The notes beneath the pieces were generated by a model. It was not told where the DNA came from. It saw nothing but the letters and a program-made list of their open reading frames with translations, and did no database searches. From Saccopteryx bilineata (Eukaryota; Chordata; Mammalia; Chiroptera; Emballonuridae): 64,000 bases of DNA. The stretch covers positions 273,124,482 to 273,188,481 of the forward strand of contig NC_089490.1 of assembly GCF_036850765.1 (NCBI RefSeq), given 5' to 3'. Positions 22,200 through 35,224 of this stretch are shown in pieces (the first letter of the stretch is position 1; each line of letters begins with the position of its first letter). The position numbers and the translations under genes are program-made.

Positions 22200-25120
22200 C
22201 CTTCCAACTTGTCACCAAGCTGGATACTGTGGGGGACATTCTAGTACATGTGCCCTTATGCTTTCTCTACTCTCTGATCACAGGAGCGGAATTGCTGGGT
22301 CAGACAATATATATGCACTGAACTCAATGGTGCCAGTTTGTTCTCCAGAACAGACTCTTCTAGCCTGGGACCACTGCAGGATAAGGTTTTTTTCCTGCCC
22401 TCTACTTATCTGCCAACACTTGTCAATCCATCTTTCAAATACTTTTGGTTTGATGGGTGCAATGTGAGATTTAGCTGTTTTAATTTTCAATTCTCTAATT
22501 ATTAATGAACCAGAGCATCTTTTCACATCTTGTTAGCGTTTTGGGTTTCCTCTTCATGTGAGTCGTCTTTTCATGTTTTTTGCCTCCGCAGCTAATGTGT
22601 TTTTTCTTTTTGATTTATGGGCATTTCTTGCATATTCTAGATAATATGGTCCCTTGTTGGTTTTAGATATTGCAAATATATTCTCCCAATCTGTTATCTG
22701 TTGCTAACTTTACCCATGTGTTTTTCATTAAAATCAATCCCTATTTAGTGTAATAAATTCAACATATTTTTCCTTTGATTAGATCATTTGTTTTCAATCT
22801 TTCTTGCCTCATGAAAATGTATTTTAGCATATAAATCTTACTTTAAAGACTATTCTAGATGTGTCCACACATTTTTAAATATAATGTTTTCATGTTGTTC
22901 AGTTCTAAGTATTTCACAATTTCCTTTATAATTTCCTTTTAAGCAAATTGTACATTATTAAGATTCTAGAAATAGGAAAAGTTTTTGATTTATACTTTTT
23001 TATGAATTCCTAGTTTTATTCAGTGTAGTTAGAGAACAGTTGTATGACACTGGCTCTTCAAAATGTAGTAGGTATTATTTTGTAGTCTAATACATGGCCA
23101 ATATCTGTAACTCTTTCTTGTATACACAGAAATAGTGCTTCTCAAACATTCTGTGGTGAAGAACTAGATCTTTCTGTTTGTTTGTTTCTTTGTTTTATTG
23201 TTATTCATTTCTTTTTTCTGTGCTTTTCTTTTTTTTAATTAATTTTAAAGGGGTGACATTGATAAATCAGGGTACATATATTCAGAGAAAACATCTCCAG
23301 ATTATTTTGACATTGATTATTCATTTCTTGTTTGTCATTTTATACTTCCACTCGCCATGCAGGAGATCACCAGTTGCTCCAATTCCTTCCAATATGTGTT
23401 GTTTGTCTATGTCAATAAGTGTGAAATGGTATACTGTTATAATTTTTATTATTATTTCTCTGATGACTCCTAATATTGAAAAAATTCTGATATATATATA
23501 TATTGGTCATTTATTTGCCTTCTTTTATTATGTGCCTATTTAAAATTTTTGCTCAGTAAAAAATTATTTTTTATTGTTAACCATTCAAAGTTTTTATGTA
23601 AACACATCAAATATATGAGTTATTTTCCAAGTCTGTGATATACTATCTTAATCATCTCCTTTGACTAGCAGAAAATTTTAATTCTGATGCAGTTAAAGTA
23701 ACCAGTTTTGTTTATTTTTTTGTAAGTCCTACTTTTTGTGTCCTGTCTTAGAAATCTAGGTTCATCTCAAGACCATGAAAATACTCTGTTGTGTTTTCTT
23801 CTAGAAACATCATGGGTTTTGATTTTACATTTTGGTCTATGCTCAACCTTGAATTAACTTTGGTGCATGGAGCAAAATGAGATTTAGATTTTTTTTTCTT
23901 ATATGGCTATCTATTGCCCAAACTATACTTATTAAAAATATCTTTTTTCTCCATTGGATTGACTTGGTACTTTGGACAAAAGTCAATGGGAAGTATAAAT
24001 AACAGTTGTTTCCATTCTCCCAATTCTGTTCCATCAATCTATTTATCTATTCTTATACCAATAAATACCAAGTGGTCTTGTAGCTTTATAGTAGGTTGTG
24101 AAATCAGTGTTAGTGTTATAAATTTGTCTTTTTTCCAAGATTATTTCACTACTTTACAATTCCATATAGATTTTAGAATCAGCTTATTGATTGCTTTTTT
24201 TTAAAGCTTCTGTGATTTTGATCGTGTTCTCAATGAGTTTGAGGAACATAAACATCTTTAAATGTCCATGTCTTCTGTTAAATACATCAAGATTTCTAGT
24301 GTATGCTGACATTTTTTGATAACTTTTTTTTTTGGCTTAGTCTAAATTCAATGTTAAGTAGAATTTTATAAATCTATTTCTGGATGGATATAGATTTATA
24401 CCTCCCTCCCTTTTCTTTTGTTTTTAGTTTAATATTAACACTTTTATAAGCTTTTTGACCAGATTTGTTTCCATATTTCTTGCAGAATTTTCCTGGACTA
24501 TTTATTATTATTATCATTGTTATTTTTATTATTATTATCTGGTGTTCCTCCAAGGATATTTTCAAGGTGGATCTTTCTGTATCTAGTCCTCTGAGGTTTT
24601 ATGTGCCTGAAGATATTTTAAATTTGCTTTCACATTTAAATATGATTTTGATAGAAGGTACAATGATAGGTTTAAAGATTTCTCCCTCCTCATTCATTTA
24701 AAAATATTAATTAATTTTTTTTGTATCCTGAGTTGCTGTTGAGAAACCTGATGACAAGGTGCTTTTTTTTATTTGTAAGGGATCTTCCCTTTTTCTCTTG
24801 AAGCAGTTAAAACTTCTGTTCTTATATTCTTACATTTCCCTGTAACTTATGTAGGTGTAGATCTGCCTTACCTAACCTATTTGGTTCCCTATGAGTACTT
24901 ACAACAGAACTTTCAATTCTGAATAATTTTTTCTACATTTTATTTCTATTTTTGACTTTCATTATAGAGATGTGGACAGGTTTAAGTTTATATTCTTTTT
25001 GCATAAGTTTCCTTTATGTTTTTATTTATGTTTCTTTTAAGATGCTGTCTGGTAGTTTCTTAAATTGATTTTCTGCTTTATCTGAATTTATTTTGCACAC
25101 TCTCTCATCTCCTATGTTTT
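22200..25120 (-). mobile_element. Ancient L1 (L1M-type), antisense, fragmented
   Basis: Antisense ORF2/3'-end landmarks are recognisable in order: GGAGCGGAATTGCTGGGTCA, CTAATTATTAATGAACCAGA with GCATCTTTTCAC, CTTTGGTGCATGG, CTATCTATTGCCCAAACTAT, TTCCATCAATCTATTTATCT, CCAAGTGGTCTTGTAGCTTT. Heavily decayed and AT-rich, interrupted by a young L1 end at 23214-23316. The downstream boundary is approximate. Confidence 0.65.
23214..23316 (-). mobile_element. Short 5'-truncated bat L1 3' end, antisense
   Basis: The antisense bat L1 3' UTR (GGGGTGACATTGATAAATCA, GGGTACATATATTCAGAG) follows a T-rich, impure tail. Flanked by TTATTCATTTCTT at 23201-23213 and 23317-23329, a 13-bp perfect TSD. Confidence 0.85.
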
Positions 25121-25221
25121 TTATTTCAATCATTGTATTTTTCATCATGTCAACATTTCAATATTATTTAACCTGGAGGCAGAGTGTCTGAGTTCAAATC
25201 TATCTCTGTCTCTTCTTTTAA

Positions 25222-25277
25222 TCCTCCCTTCCTCCTTCTCCCCTTCCCTCCCTCCCTCCCTCCCTCCCTCCCTCCCT
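25222..25277 (+). repeat. (CCCT)n microsatellite
   Basis: About ten CCCT/CCTC units between T-rich flanks. Confidence 0.9.
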
Positions 25278-25724
25278 TTTTCTTTCTTTTTTCCCCATGG
25301 TCCTCTGTTTCTGATTTTATTCTCTAGTATTAGAGAATAACTCATTCACTTTCTCATTCTGTGTACAAATTAGGAGAGGATTTCACTGTGTGTACCTTCT
25401 TTAATGTATACTATGATAAAGAGTGACAGTCCAACCCAATCATCTCCCATGTGCAACCTTGTCACAATATTTTTATTACCATATATTTACATTTTACTTT
25501 CTTCCCCTTTACAATTTTGTAAATATATGGAAGTTTTAAAGAACAAAAGAAATAAACAAGCACTGTGATGCTATTAAATGACTAGAAGAAGACAATTCTA
25601 TTGAGGTGCATTTAAGAGATGTAATTGGAATCTACATGCACTGAAATAAAGATTTCGAACATCCTGGGGTTCCTCCCAGGTGACAGTGCAGAAAAAAATC
25701 TCAAGAAGAGGGTGATGACTTCTT

Positions 25725-25970
25725 TTTTTTTTTTACATCAAGAAACTTTATTATAAAATCACCCAAAGCCACTCATAAATTAAAAAAAAAATTTAAGTAG
25801 TCAGAGGAAAAAATACCTTTTTTTAAAATTTTGAAAATTAAATTTAACAGGGTGACACTTATCAACAAGAGTACATAGTTTTCAGGTAAACATTTCCACA
25901 CCTCTGAACAGTCAATTATGTTGTATACCCATCACCCAAAGTCAAATCATCCTCTGTCACCTTCTATTTG
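25725..25970 (-). mobile_element. 5'-truncated bat L1 with 3' transduction, antisense
   Basis: Flanked by a perfect 15-bp TSD, GGGTGATGACTTCTT (25710-25724 and 25971-25985). Read on the minus strand: about 146 nt of L1 3' UTR (25970-25825), a short A-run, 83 nt of non-L1 sequence (25817-25735), then the final poly(A). AATAAA (minus strand, 25752-25747) lies 12 nt before that tail. Confidence 0.88.
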
Positions 25971-25985
25971 GGGTGATGACTTCTT

Positions 25986-26564
25986 AAATTAATATTTACA
26001 ATACACCTAAACTTTCTTCTGTATAGGAAAACATTTGATTGAAGTCGTGTTGATAAACACAAAATTTAAAAATCTGACAGTTTCTGGTTTTTCCATGAAT
26101 TGCACATTTGCAGAATATGGTTTTGTTCTATTGGGACATTACAATTGAAACAGAATTAGATCTATCTCAGACACTCTGACACACCTGTTTGGAGACACTT
26201 GCCAATTTTCATGATATGTGTATAACCATCTCTGAAGAGCTTAGAAGGAAAAAGATCAATTTTGAAAAATTAGGGGTGACCTTGGCCTTACGAAATTAAG
26301 ATGTGTTGGGGTAAACATCTGCAGCCTAACTCACAGTGGGGAGGAGGAACCTTTGCCCCAGCGTGGAGAGGTCTCAATAGAGCATTTTAGATCAATTCTG
26401 CTTTGATTTTGTCTAATTAGTAACTTTAAATTTTAGAATGTGAATAAGTGCTCTTTAATGAAAAGTGTTCTAATACATTTGAAAATCTGTCAATATATAT
26501 TAGCTGAACCTCATTTTAATTGTTTAAAACTTAAACTAATTGGGAATAATATAGCTTAATAACA
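25986..26564. other. Unique sequence
   Basis: No recognisable gene or repeat. Confidence 0.4.
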
Positions 26565-27190
26565 TTATTTAAGTTTCAGGTGTGCGATTTTATAATACAT
26601 CATCTGTATATTTTATTGTGTGTTCACCACTTAAAGTCTAGTCTTCTTCCATCACCATGTATTTAACCCTCTTGACCCTTTTCATCCCCCCTACCCCCTG
26701 TCTCCTGTGGTAATCTTCCTACTACTTTCTGTGTCTATGAGTTTGTTTGCTTGCTTGTTCATTTATTGCTTTTTGTTTTGTATCACACATATGAATGAAT
26801 CATACGGTTCTCGTGTTTTTCCATTTCACTTATTTCACTTAGAAGAATATTCTGAAATCCATCCATGTTGGTGCTATGGCAGCATCTCATCACATTTTGT
26901 GGTTGGATTGTACTCCATTGTTTATATTATTGCATCTTTTTAATCAAATTCTCAGTTGAAAAACAGGTGGTTTCCATGTCTTGGCTATTGTGAATAATGC
27001 TGAATGAACATAGGGGCACATGTATCTTTACAAATAAGTGTTTCCAAATTTTTTAATAGTTACCCAGAGGAGAGATTGCTAGGTCACATGGTAGCTTTAT
27101 TCTTGATTTATTTTGAGAACCTCTTATACTGTTTCCCATAGAGGCTGCACTAATTTACATTCCTGACAGTAGTGCATGAGGCAGACCCAT
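26565..27190 (-). mobile_element. L1 3' end / ORF2 C-terminus, antisense, mid-age
   Basis: Antisense L1 landmarks: ATCACCATGTATTTAACCCT, CATCCATGTTGGTGC, GGTTTCCATGTCTTGGCTAT, TGTGAATAATGCTG, GAGAGATTGCTAGGTCACAT, CACTAATTTACATTCCTGAC. Frames are broken. More diverged than the older L1 at 2097. Confidence 0.85.
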
Positions 27191-29739
27191 TTTTCTCACA
27201 GAGGCATATAGTAGGGTGAGTTCCTGAAACTAGGGGGTGCTTCTCCCTTCACCACCCGATGCTACTCTGTGAACGGGTTATGCCCTTTCCCACTGTGTGC
27301 TGGCCTGGCAGAAGCCTGCTCCCACTGCCTGGCAATCTGCTTTCATCCAGAATTTCCCAAGGCCCTTCGGAAACCAGTTCTGACTTCCACACTCACCTTA
27401 TGCATCAATTGTGCATGTGAAAAATAAACAAAACTTACAAAAGGTAAGACGCCACAGTGTTAGATGACTCTTTTTCCCTGTGCCTCGGATCTAAAGTTAC
27501 AATAAACTTTGAAGCAAAGAAATCCAGAATCAGTCTAATTTCTAAAAAGTTGAAACAGAGACCTATTAATTAGATTTTTAAAAATGTTATTAAAATACAG
27601 AACTTATTTCTTATGTTATTTTTTAGTAGCACCTTTCAGCAAACACATTAAATTATATTACCATGGAAACGTGATGAAGAAAGTATATTTATGAATCACA
27701 GACGTAAACACGCCTCTATATATTAAATAACAAATTATGAATAAAATGGGAACAGATGTAACAATGCCCATAAACATAATTTCATAAACCATTTTAGAGC
27801 AGTGGAATGTTATAGGCAGAAAAACCGCCCTTCTCCAGGGGGCAGGGCCGCCTAAGCCACGGCCACTGTAATTAGTTGTTGATCGCTGCAAGGTCTGCAG
27901 CGCAACCTGAAATTTCTCTGTGAGTTGTCAGCAAGCCCACGTCCTGCCATTCAGCTCTACTCCCCGAGCAATGCTTTGAGCCTCTTTTTTGCTTCATTGT
28001 GTTTAACTTAGCACAGCTTTTTATTTTGTGCCTGACTTGGAAAAGTAGGGCAAGTTTAGTTTTTGACGGCGTCTGTTTGCACTCAGAGTGGGAGGATTGT
28101 CTGGAAAACACTTCCTCAGTTGGTCTCCACTTTTGACATTTTTCCTTTGTGATCCTGAAGCAAGGTTGCCAGGAGCACTTTCTTCAAGATTTCAGGCTTG
28201 GGTTAGCCTTGGACACATGCAAATAGCTCAAAATGCTGAAATATTCCAATAAATTCCTCAGAAGCATGACTGCCACTCAGTGGCTGAGACGCCTGTGATA
28301 TCTCGGATCTGCAAAGTCTCGAGAACTGTCCTTTGGGCTGGAATATTCTCAGCCAGCCAGTACGACTTTTACGTTACATATTTATTGTATGCTGTAAACC
28401 TCTGCTTTGCTTTCAGAGCTGGTGGGAGGAACGGAGGCTGCACAGAAGTGGAGTGAACCGGTGCCAAGACAGTGGGTCAGGAGCAACTAACTTGACATCA
28501 TCAGAAAAAGTAGGATGCTTTCATATCAGCTCCTCCCACCCCATCCTTTCCCATCAGTTTAAAGAGATTTCTAACATGGAGTGGTCAACCCTGCGTGAAC
28601 TTTATTGCTGATACAACTGAGACCTTGCAAGGTAATTAGCAAGCTTCATGCATGTGTGGAAGGGGTAAAGAGGTGTGCTGTAATCTTTCAAACATTGAAA
28701 TATCACTTTTCCTTGCAAGACAATTTTAATCAAGGATGCCATTAAAATGGAAGTCTTTGTCCAGATTTAGAACATCTCAGTGTGGGCCGTTTTCTAACAC
28801 ATTTAATTGCCGCCCTGCAGAGGTCACAGCCTGGGAGCTTCCCAGTAGCCAAAGGCTTGTGTCCATCTATTCTTTCTTCTCTCCACAGGCACTAAGGACA
28901 AGGATGTCATAAAGTGCTTCGGGGTGAAACAACCGCCTCCTCGAATTGAGCCAAATCACAAAATCATTTCTAGGAGTGATCAATAGGTGGATGTGTAACT
29001 ATGTCATCGGCATTGACTGCCATGCTCAGACTCAGTCACCATGCCCTCACAACACTGACTGATGTGGCTTTTTATAGTTTCAATTCACACTCTTTCTATA
29101 GAATCAGAAATGTCACCCATTGGAACCACTGATCAGAGCATTTATGTCAAGTGATAAATAAATAGCGTGGATCATGAGAACATGGAAACAGCTCTTTGCC
29201 TTGGGAAGTGGTAACAGAATCTTGAGATTGGCTACTGGCCTTCTGCTTTAAGAACCCAAAATGATTATGCTTCTTATTCAGTATGTTTGGTATTTGATGA
29301 TTTACAAATACATTTCTAAGTCACTTGATTCCACATTTATTTTAAAATTACCTATACTATTAATCATGGCTGTTCTGCATGTTTGTCAGGCTATTCTTTG
29401 GGGGTGACTCTATTATTATCACTGAATAAAGTATTATTTGGGTATATTTAGTTTATAAGTGGTGAGAAAACAAAACAGTCTCCCAATCCAATGGATCTAA
29501 ATCTCATTCAAATTTAAGTTTTTGTTCAATTAAGGGATATTAAAGACAATACTTTATGCCCAGAGGAGAGGACCATGTATGTCAGAGGAAATACCTGACA
29601 TGTTGCCAGGTGCCCTGGTGTCTCAGACTGCCCTGTCCTTTTCTTCATAGAGACACTTACACAAAAGGGATGTGGACCACATGCCCCCAGCCTCACCGAT
29701 AAGCAGATACCAGTTTTCATGGCAATCAGTTCCTTCTCC
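27191..29739. other. Long unique stretch, no gene recognised
   Basis: No repeat family was recognised over 2.5 kb. A splice-acceptor-like string (TTCTTTCTTCTCTCCACAG) ends at about 28889, but no coding exon with a donor site follows. Could hold conserved non-coding DNA; this cannot be judged from one sequence. Confidence 0.4.
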
Positions 29740-29744
29740 CCTCA

Positions 29745-29910
29745 AAGTCCAGCTTGTTCACTAACAAGCTATGTGACCAACTTGTGCCTCAGTTTCCTCA
29801 TCTGTAAAGTAGTGGTACCTACCTCACAGGCTTATTGAGAGGAGCAAGGGCCTCTGTACTTGGGAAGCACTTTGAGGAGCACCTGGAACATGGAGGGTGT
29901 GATGTAATTA
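29745..29910 (+). repeat. MIR SINE
   Basis: Well-preserved MIR core: ACAAGCTATGTGACCAACTT, GCCTCAGTTTCCTCATCTGT, ACCTACCTCACAGGCTTATT, and GGGAAGCACTTTGAGGAGCA near the 3' end. Confidence 0.88.
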
Positions 29911-31032
29911 TAAGATAGAATAACAAGACATAAATAAGAATAAGGCTTAACTTGCGAGACGTGTTTTAACTTGTTTCAAGTAGTGGTCAAAAGACAGTGC
30001 CATCTGTGTTTTAGAGTAACAAGGATTTCCAGAAAATTTTGCTGGAAAAAGAGTTCCAGGCCACAGTCCTGTATGCCCCTTGCACACCTGGGTGTACCCC
30101 TCCCTCACCTGCTCACCCCCACAGTTCCAACTGAATGAAGCCCTGCTTCATTTTTCATTGTTTCTTATCTTTTCTCTTCCTTCTCCATGCACCTTAAACT
30201 CAGGTACTATGTGTGTGTGTGTTTTTTTTTTTTAAATCAATGCGAATCCTTAAGATTGTTTTTCTTGAAAGAATGGACCTCATATGTAGAACTGTATGAT
30301 GCCTTGGTGTCTTACTGGGTCACGAATGACCACCTCGATGCCTATCACCTGCCAAAATGCAAAGAGCAGAACTCAGGGACTCGTGAAGAGAAGTTGGGTT
30401 TTGAACTTACCATCAGTTATATTTATTTGGCACAGAAGAAACCAAAATTCCCTGGGAGCAGGGTAGAATATTGTGTGTGAAGTATACGGGTGCAGAGGGT
30501 CTGGAATATAGTACATTCTCCCTGAATCCAGAATGTTGCAGGCAGGTGTGGGCTGGTGGGCTTCACTGAGTTCTAATCCAAAGAATTGAGGGAATTGAGA
30601 ACATTGGCAAGGCCCTCTGGTTGGCGATGGAAAACAACATAAAACAGAAGAAGTAACAAAGTGGGTTTAAGAGACTCATCCCTGGAGTTTGTACCTGAAG
30701 AAATTTTCCTTTTCCCCTCTTCTCAATCTGTGGGCTCCAGTGAGTGATATGGTGGGGACGCTGCTGTGAGCTGTTCCCCTCACAGGCTGGTGGGGTCTTC
30801 TAGCGATGTTAGTTGTCTGGTATTGGCTGCCTCCCTGCCACATTCTTGGGGTGAGGATCTTACCTCCTCTTCGGGACTGTAGACTGATTGTTTTCCTGCC
30901 AAATGTCCCATTGTCTCTTCATTTGGAGTCTTCCATGCTAGCTGTGTGTTCACAGTCAGGAAAGGTGATTAGGAAGCCTTCGCATTTCAGAAGGCTTTAT
31001 ATCCACAGTGTTTGGAGGGTTAAGATCACAGT
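29911..31032. other. Unique sequence
   Basis: A short (GT)n and T-run lies at about 30210-30234. A 97-codon frame at 30187-30480 has no recognisable product. Confidence 0.4.
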
Positions 31033-31255
31033 GCAGCCCCGACCATTTGGCTCAGTGGTAGAGGGTCAGCCCGGTGTATGGACATGCCAAGGTTCAATTC
31101 CCAGTCAGGGCACACAGGAGAAGTGCCTATCTGCTTCTCCATCCCTCCCTCTCTCGCTTCTCTCTCTCTTCCCTGTCTCTCTGCCTCCTCTCCTCTCAAG
31201 GAATAATAATAATAATAATAACAATAATAGTAATAATAGTAATAACAACAAAAAA
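31033..31255 (+). mobile_element. Bat tRNA SINE (short form), sense, with AAT tail
   Basis: tRNA-like head with A box (TTGGCTCAGTGGTAGAG) and B-box-like GGTTCAATTCC, then AGTCAGGGCACACAGGAGAA and a pyrimidine-rich CTCTC body. The tail is expanded as (AAT)n to about 31250. Lacks the long 3' body of the other copies. Confidence 0.85.
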
Positions 31256-31689
31256 CATCATAGTAGACGTGTTGTTTACAAACGAAGCCTGTTTTTTTAG
31301 CCAGTGTGAAGTAGAAAGGTTTATTTGGAACTTAAGAACACTCCCGATACTAGCTCACCTCTGTAAGACTGTGGACCTTTGGAGAATGTGGAGATGGGAA
31401 CAGAAGTAGGAATAATATACTGTTCATAAAAATGAGAGGATATTTCAAAATGAGTGTGAAGCCATAAGAAAAGAAACATTCGATTTTTTTATTAAACAAG
31501 AACATCAGACAAGTAAACGACAAGTCAAAGAAAGTTGTTTGATTATGCAAATGAGATGCAAAACCAACTTTATTTCATTGGTGGAAAGCAATATACAAAA
31601 GGCTGAAAGTACTAGAGTATTTTCATGTTCCCTGATCCCCTAATTTTTGTGAGCAGTATAATTTTTTTCTCCCTGGGGAACTAATTTAA
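31256..31689. other. Unique sequence
   Basis: No recognisable gene or repeat between two SINEs. Confidence 0.4.
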
Positions 31690-32092
31690 TTTTTTTTTTT
31701 TTTTCTGAAGCTGGAAACGGGGAGATACAGTCAGACAGACTCCCCATGCGCCCGACCGGGATCCACCTGCCACGCCCACCAGGGGCGAGGCTCTGCCCAC
31801 CAGGGGGCGATGCTCTGCCCCCCCCACCCCTGGGGGGGGGGGGGTCGCCCTGCCGCGACCAGAGCCACTCCAGCGCCTGGGGCAGAGGCCAAGGAGCCAT
31901 CCCCAGCGCCCGGGCCATCCTTGCTCCAATGGAGCCTTGGCTGCGGGAGGGGAAGAGAGAGACAGAGAGGAAGGAGGGGATGGGGGTGGAGAAGCAAATA
32001 GGGCACTTCTCCTATGTGCCCTGGCCGGGAATCAAACCCGGGTACCCCTCATGCCAGGCCGACACTCTACCGCTGAGCCAACTGGCCAGGGC
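31690..32092 (-). mobile_element. Long Rhin-type bat SINE, antisense
   Basis: On the minus strand it has a tRNA-like head (GCCCTGGCCAGTTGGCTCAG, B box GGTTTGATTCC), a CT-rich stretch and a long body with a duplicated CGCCCCCTGGTGGGCAGAG-like unit. It ends at CCGTTTCCAGCTTCAG and an A-tail, seen as the T-run at 31690-31704. G and C homopolymers near 31818-31845 suggest instability. A second T-run follows the head at 32095, so the insertion may be in A/T-rich DNA. Confidence 0.92.
31797..31809 (+). promoter_or_regulatory. CTCF-like core motif within SINE
   Basis: CCACCAGGGGGCG matches the classic CTCF core. A one-base-shorter variant (CCACCAGGGGCG) sits 21 bp upstream at 31776-31787. Binding is an inference. 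Confidence 0.55.
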
Positions 32093-32093
32093 C

Positions 32094-35000
32094 TATTTTT
32101 TTTTTTTTTTTTTTTTTGAGAAACAAAATTAAGGATAGAAATGATCTGAGGACAACCTCTCACAAGAAGTTGCAAGAGGCAAGATTCCCCATTTAAGACC
32201 TAAGATGGAAAGATAGAACCAATGGAATGGATTCAATACTCAGCCAACCTATTCCCCAATGGGATGGCTTCTGTTGGAACTGGCAGAGAGGCCCTCACTG
32301 GGGCTCCTCTGACCATGTGTTTGGGAGAGCTGCTTGGACCACACTGTCATACCAGCTGCTCTGCTCATGTTGTCATTTGACCCTCTCAAGTAGGAACCAG
32401 AAGGAAGAGATCTATTCTCTTCTCTGTTACCTTATGGTTTTTGTTCTCAAGTAAATAGAACTAGAAGGAGAGGAAAATTCATTTTCAAAGACTTCTCTGC
32501 AGCATCCTTTTGTCTTTAGTTCCAAATGAGTTCTGATATCCATTTCTCTTTCTAGATTTTATTTTGAACTTTTGAAATTCAAGTCCAACACAATGCAGGG
32601 TGTGCTTATATGATGTTTAGTGTTCATGCACATTTTAGTTATTTTGTAAAACATTGTAACTTACAACATGTTCAAAGTATTACTATCTTTCAATATAATA
32701 TTTTGGGAAGTTTTGAGGGTATAACTTACCTCTCTCCAGAGGATAGCACAGGGTGTGATCTTTAGGAGCCCCTGAGAAACTAAGGGGAAACAAAGGTAGT
32801 GTTACTCAGAAAGAAATTAAAACAAGTAGAGAGAAAACAGAGAAATAGCAGTCAAGTCCAAGGAAGACATAGAAAATGGTTGTCAGCTGAGAGGGGCAGA
32901 GAGACCAGACAAGAACCTAGCCAGCTTGCTGCTGGGAGCAACATGGGTCCCAGGTCTCTGCCAAAGGCGTCTAGCGCTGCTCAAAGGCACAGAGCAGGGA
33001 TATCCTCACGGGATGCACCACCTCACATGTGGGGAAGCTGCCTCCTGGAAGTGGTATCAAACCTCTCTGTAAATATGCAGCATTTTATTTAACAGCAGCT
33101 TTAAAAAGAATCAAGTTCACAGAATTCTCCAGTTTGGTTACCATATACATCAATAGTCTCCGAATGGCTTTTGCCATTTCTCATAATCAAAATGCATTTT
33201 CCTATATAATGGAGTTTGCAAACCCCGGAGGTTTTGCCTATCACTTAATCCCACAGGATCCCAGCCTTTTCATCTGTAAAATATAACAACAACAACTTAA
33301 CCACCAAATCGAAACAAACTAACAGGCCGAAAAGCAGTGCTGGTGCTGCAGCATTGGGTAAATAAATTGAGATTACTTTGTGCTTTTTACACTATCTGGC
33401 AAGGGGAGGCACTCCATAAATGTTTACTTTCTTTTGATATGCTGCAGACTCCAGAGACCATTCTAAATTACAAACTCTAAAACTGTTTTGAACAACACCA
33501 GGGCTGATGGAAAGAGGATGCTGTGTGTGATCATCTGTAAATAGTTACGGCAGGTCCTCCCTACTGGTCTGCATGCGCTCTCTTCCAGCCATCTTTTCCA
33601 TTAGTCTCGGCTTTTACAGACACATCACTGTACCTACACAGGGACAGTTTCTAAAAAGGGCCTCATTAAATTATTAGTCACATTAAATTAGTTGAATTAA
33701 TTAAATTAAAGTAAATTAATTCAATTCAGATGCAATCTTAAAAGTAAAGTTGATGCAGACTGCTCAAAATTCAAAAAATGGGAAATGAATGTATCTGCTT
33801 TAATTTACCTGAAACATTATTTATCTCTGTGCCATAAAAGTGAATGTTAACTATTTTTTTGGTTGTGCGATGAATAGACACAGGAAAACCCATACTTATA
33901 TGTTCATGAATTTGTAATGAGTATGAAAAACAAACACACTGTCTTTTTAAGATTGAGTTGAGACATATTTTACATGAGGCTAAAATTTCCTTAAAAAAAA
34001 AAGACAAATAGTTCCCTGTAATGCCTTATATGAGATTAAAAAACAAAATTATAGCATTTCAATAAATGCAAAACATGCCATATGTAGCTTTTATTTTTTC
34101 AAATGTGAAAAAGCAATTTTAAGAGTTGTTTTTTATAACTACTTAATGCCTTTCTCTGCTCGCCCTTGGGTAAACTTTATTGATCACACATTCCCATAAG
34201 GTTCTCATATTGAGGAATTTAACTTGACACAAAAGCCCCCACGTCCCTGGGTCTGTAATTACTGCCAGGGAGTGGTCACTCACACAAAGAAGCCACACCG
34301 AGTCTGACCCTCACCTGTGGTTCTGTTCATTGGAACCGTGTTCTAATAGTTCTTGTCTCCTTCTTGGAGATTTCCCAGGTTAAATTCTATTAAGATTTTA
34401 CGCACTATATTTTTAACTTTTCCATAAAGATGTGCAATAAACATAAGCAGTAATGAGAACAAGGGCTGTCAGAGAGCCAATCACTCAATATAATTTCTGA
34501 AAATATGAACACTCTGGATGGAGATGAATGGCCGCATTTCCATACAGTTTATTGTTGCCTCTAGCCTCTGGTGTAACAGCAACTATTAGGATTTTAATAT
34601 AAGGATTAAAGGCTATTTGTTTCATATTTGATGAAATATTAACATTGCTTTTGAAATATGTTACACACGCTGCACTGACATGTCCTGATGGATTACATTA
34701 GGGAGAGTTTAGGCTTAGCGGTTCTATTCTCACTTCAGAGAGTTATTACCCTGTGTCATGGAAACACTTTAAATTTATGTTTTCAAACCTGTAAAGTCTT
34801 CCACTTAAATATGTTATTAATTTTTAAACTTCTGTTTTAGAATAACCATATATTTGTAACCAGAAGTACTGTAAAAATAAAATAAATTTGTACCTGAATT
34901 AGAGTCGTTTCTCTAAGAATCAGTGAAGAATTACTCGGAGGAAAGACTTTGTTTTTCTGAGTAGGTCTTTGTTTGCACCTCTGTTTAAGGAGGCTCCAGG

Positions 35001-35224
35001 AGGGAGTTTTGCTTCTTACCTCCCCAAGCTTCTGATTGGGGATCATTTATTGCTGAGGGAGAAAAAAATGCTGAGAGTTTAGCAAACAGAAGATGGTGGT
35101 ATGGACGGCATCATGCCCCCTTCAACACCATACAAGGACATTCTAATGCCACTAACATAAAATGTGACTATACTTGAAAAGTAGGTTTTTCTTAAGGAGG
35201 TCATTCAGAGTAGGTTTGATATTC
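32094..35224. other. Long unique stretch, repeat-poor
   Basis: No gene or clear repeat over 3.1 kb, apart from weak MIR-like text at about 33230-33290. The segment at about 33640-34700 is AT-rich with clustered TAAT/ATTA motifs (for example 33660-33730) and could be conserved regulatory DNA; this is inference only. Confidence 0.4.

Noticed and set aside
25222..25277. Possible CRISPR-like direct repeats
   Set aside because: Simple tetranucleotide repeat without spacers; the genome is mammalian.
28870..28985. Pyrimidine tract plus CAG resembling a splice acceptor, followed by short open sequence
   Set aside because: Frames close quickly, no donor site follows in a sensible position, and no protein similarity is recognisable.
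30806..31300. 164-codon open frame on the + strand
   Set aside because: Its second half is the SINE at 31033-31255, ending in an Asn-run encoded by the (AAT)n tail. Not a gene.
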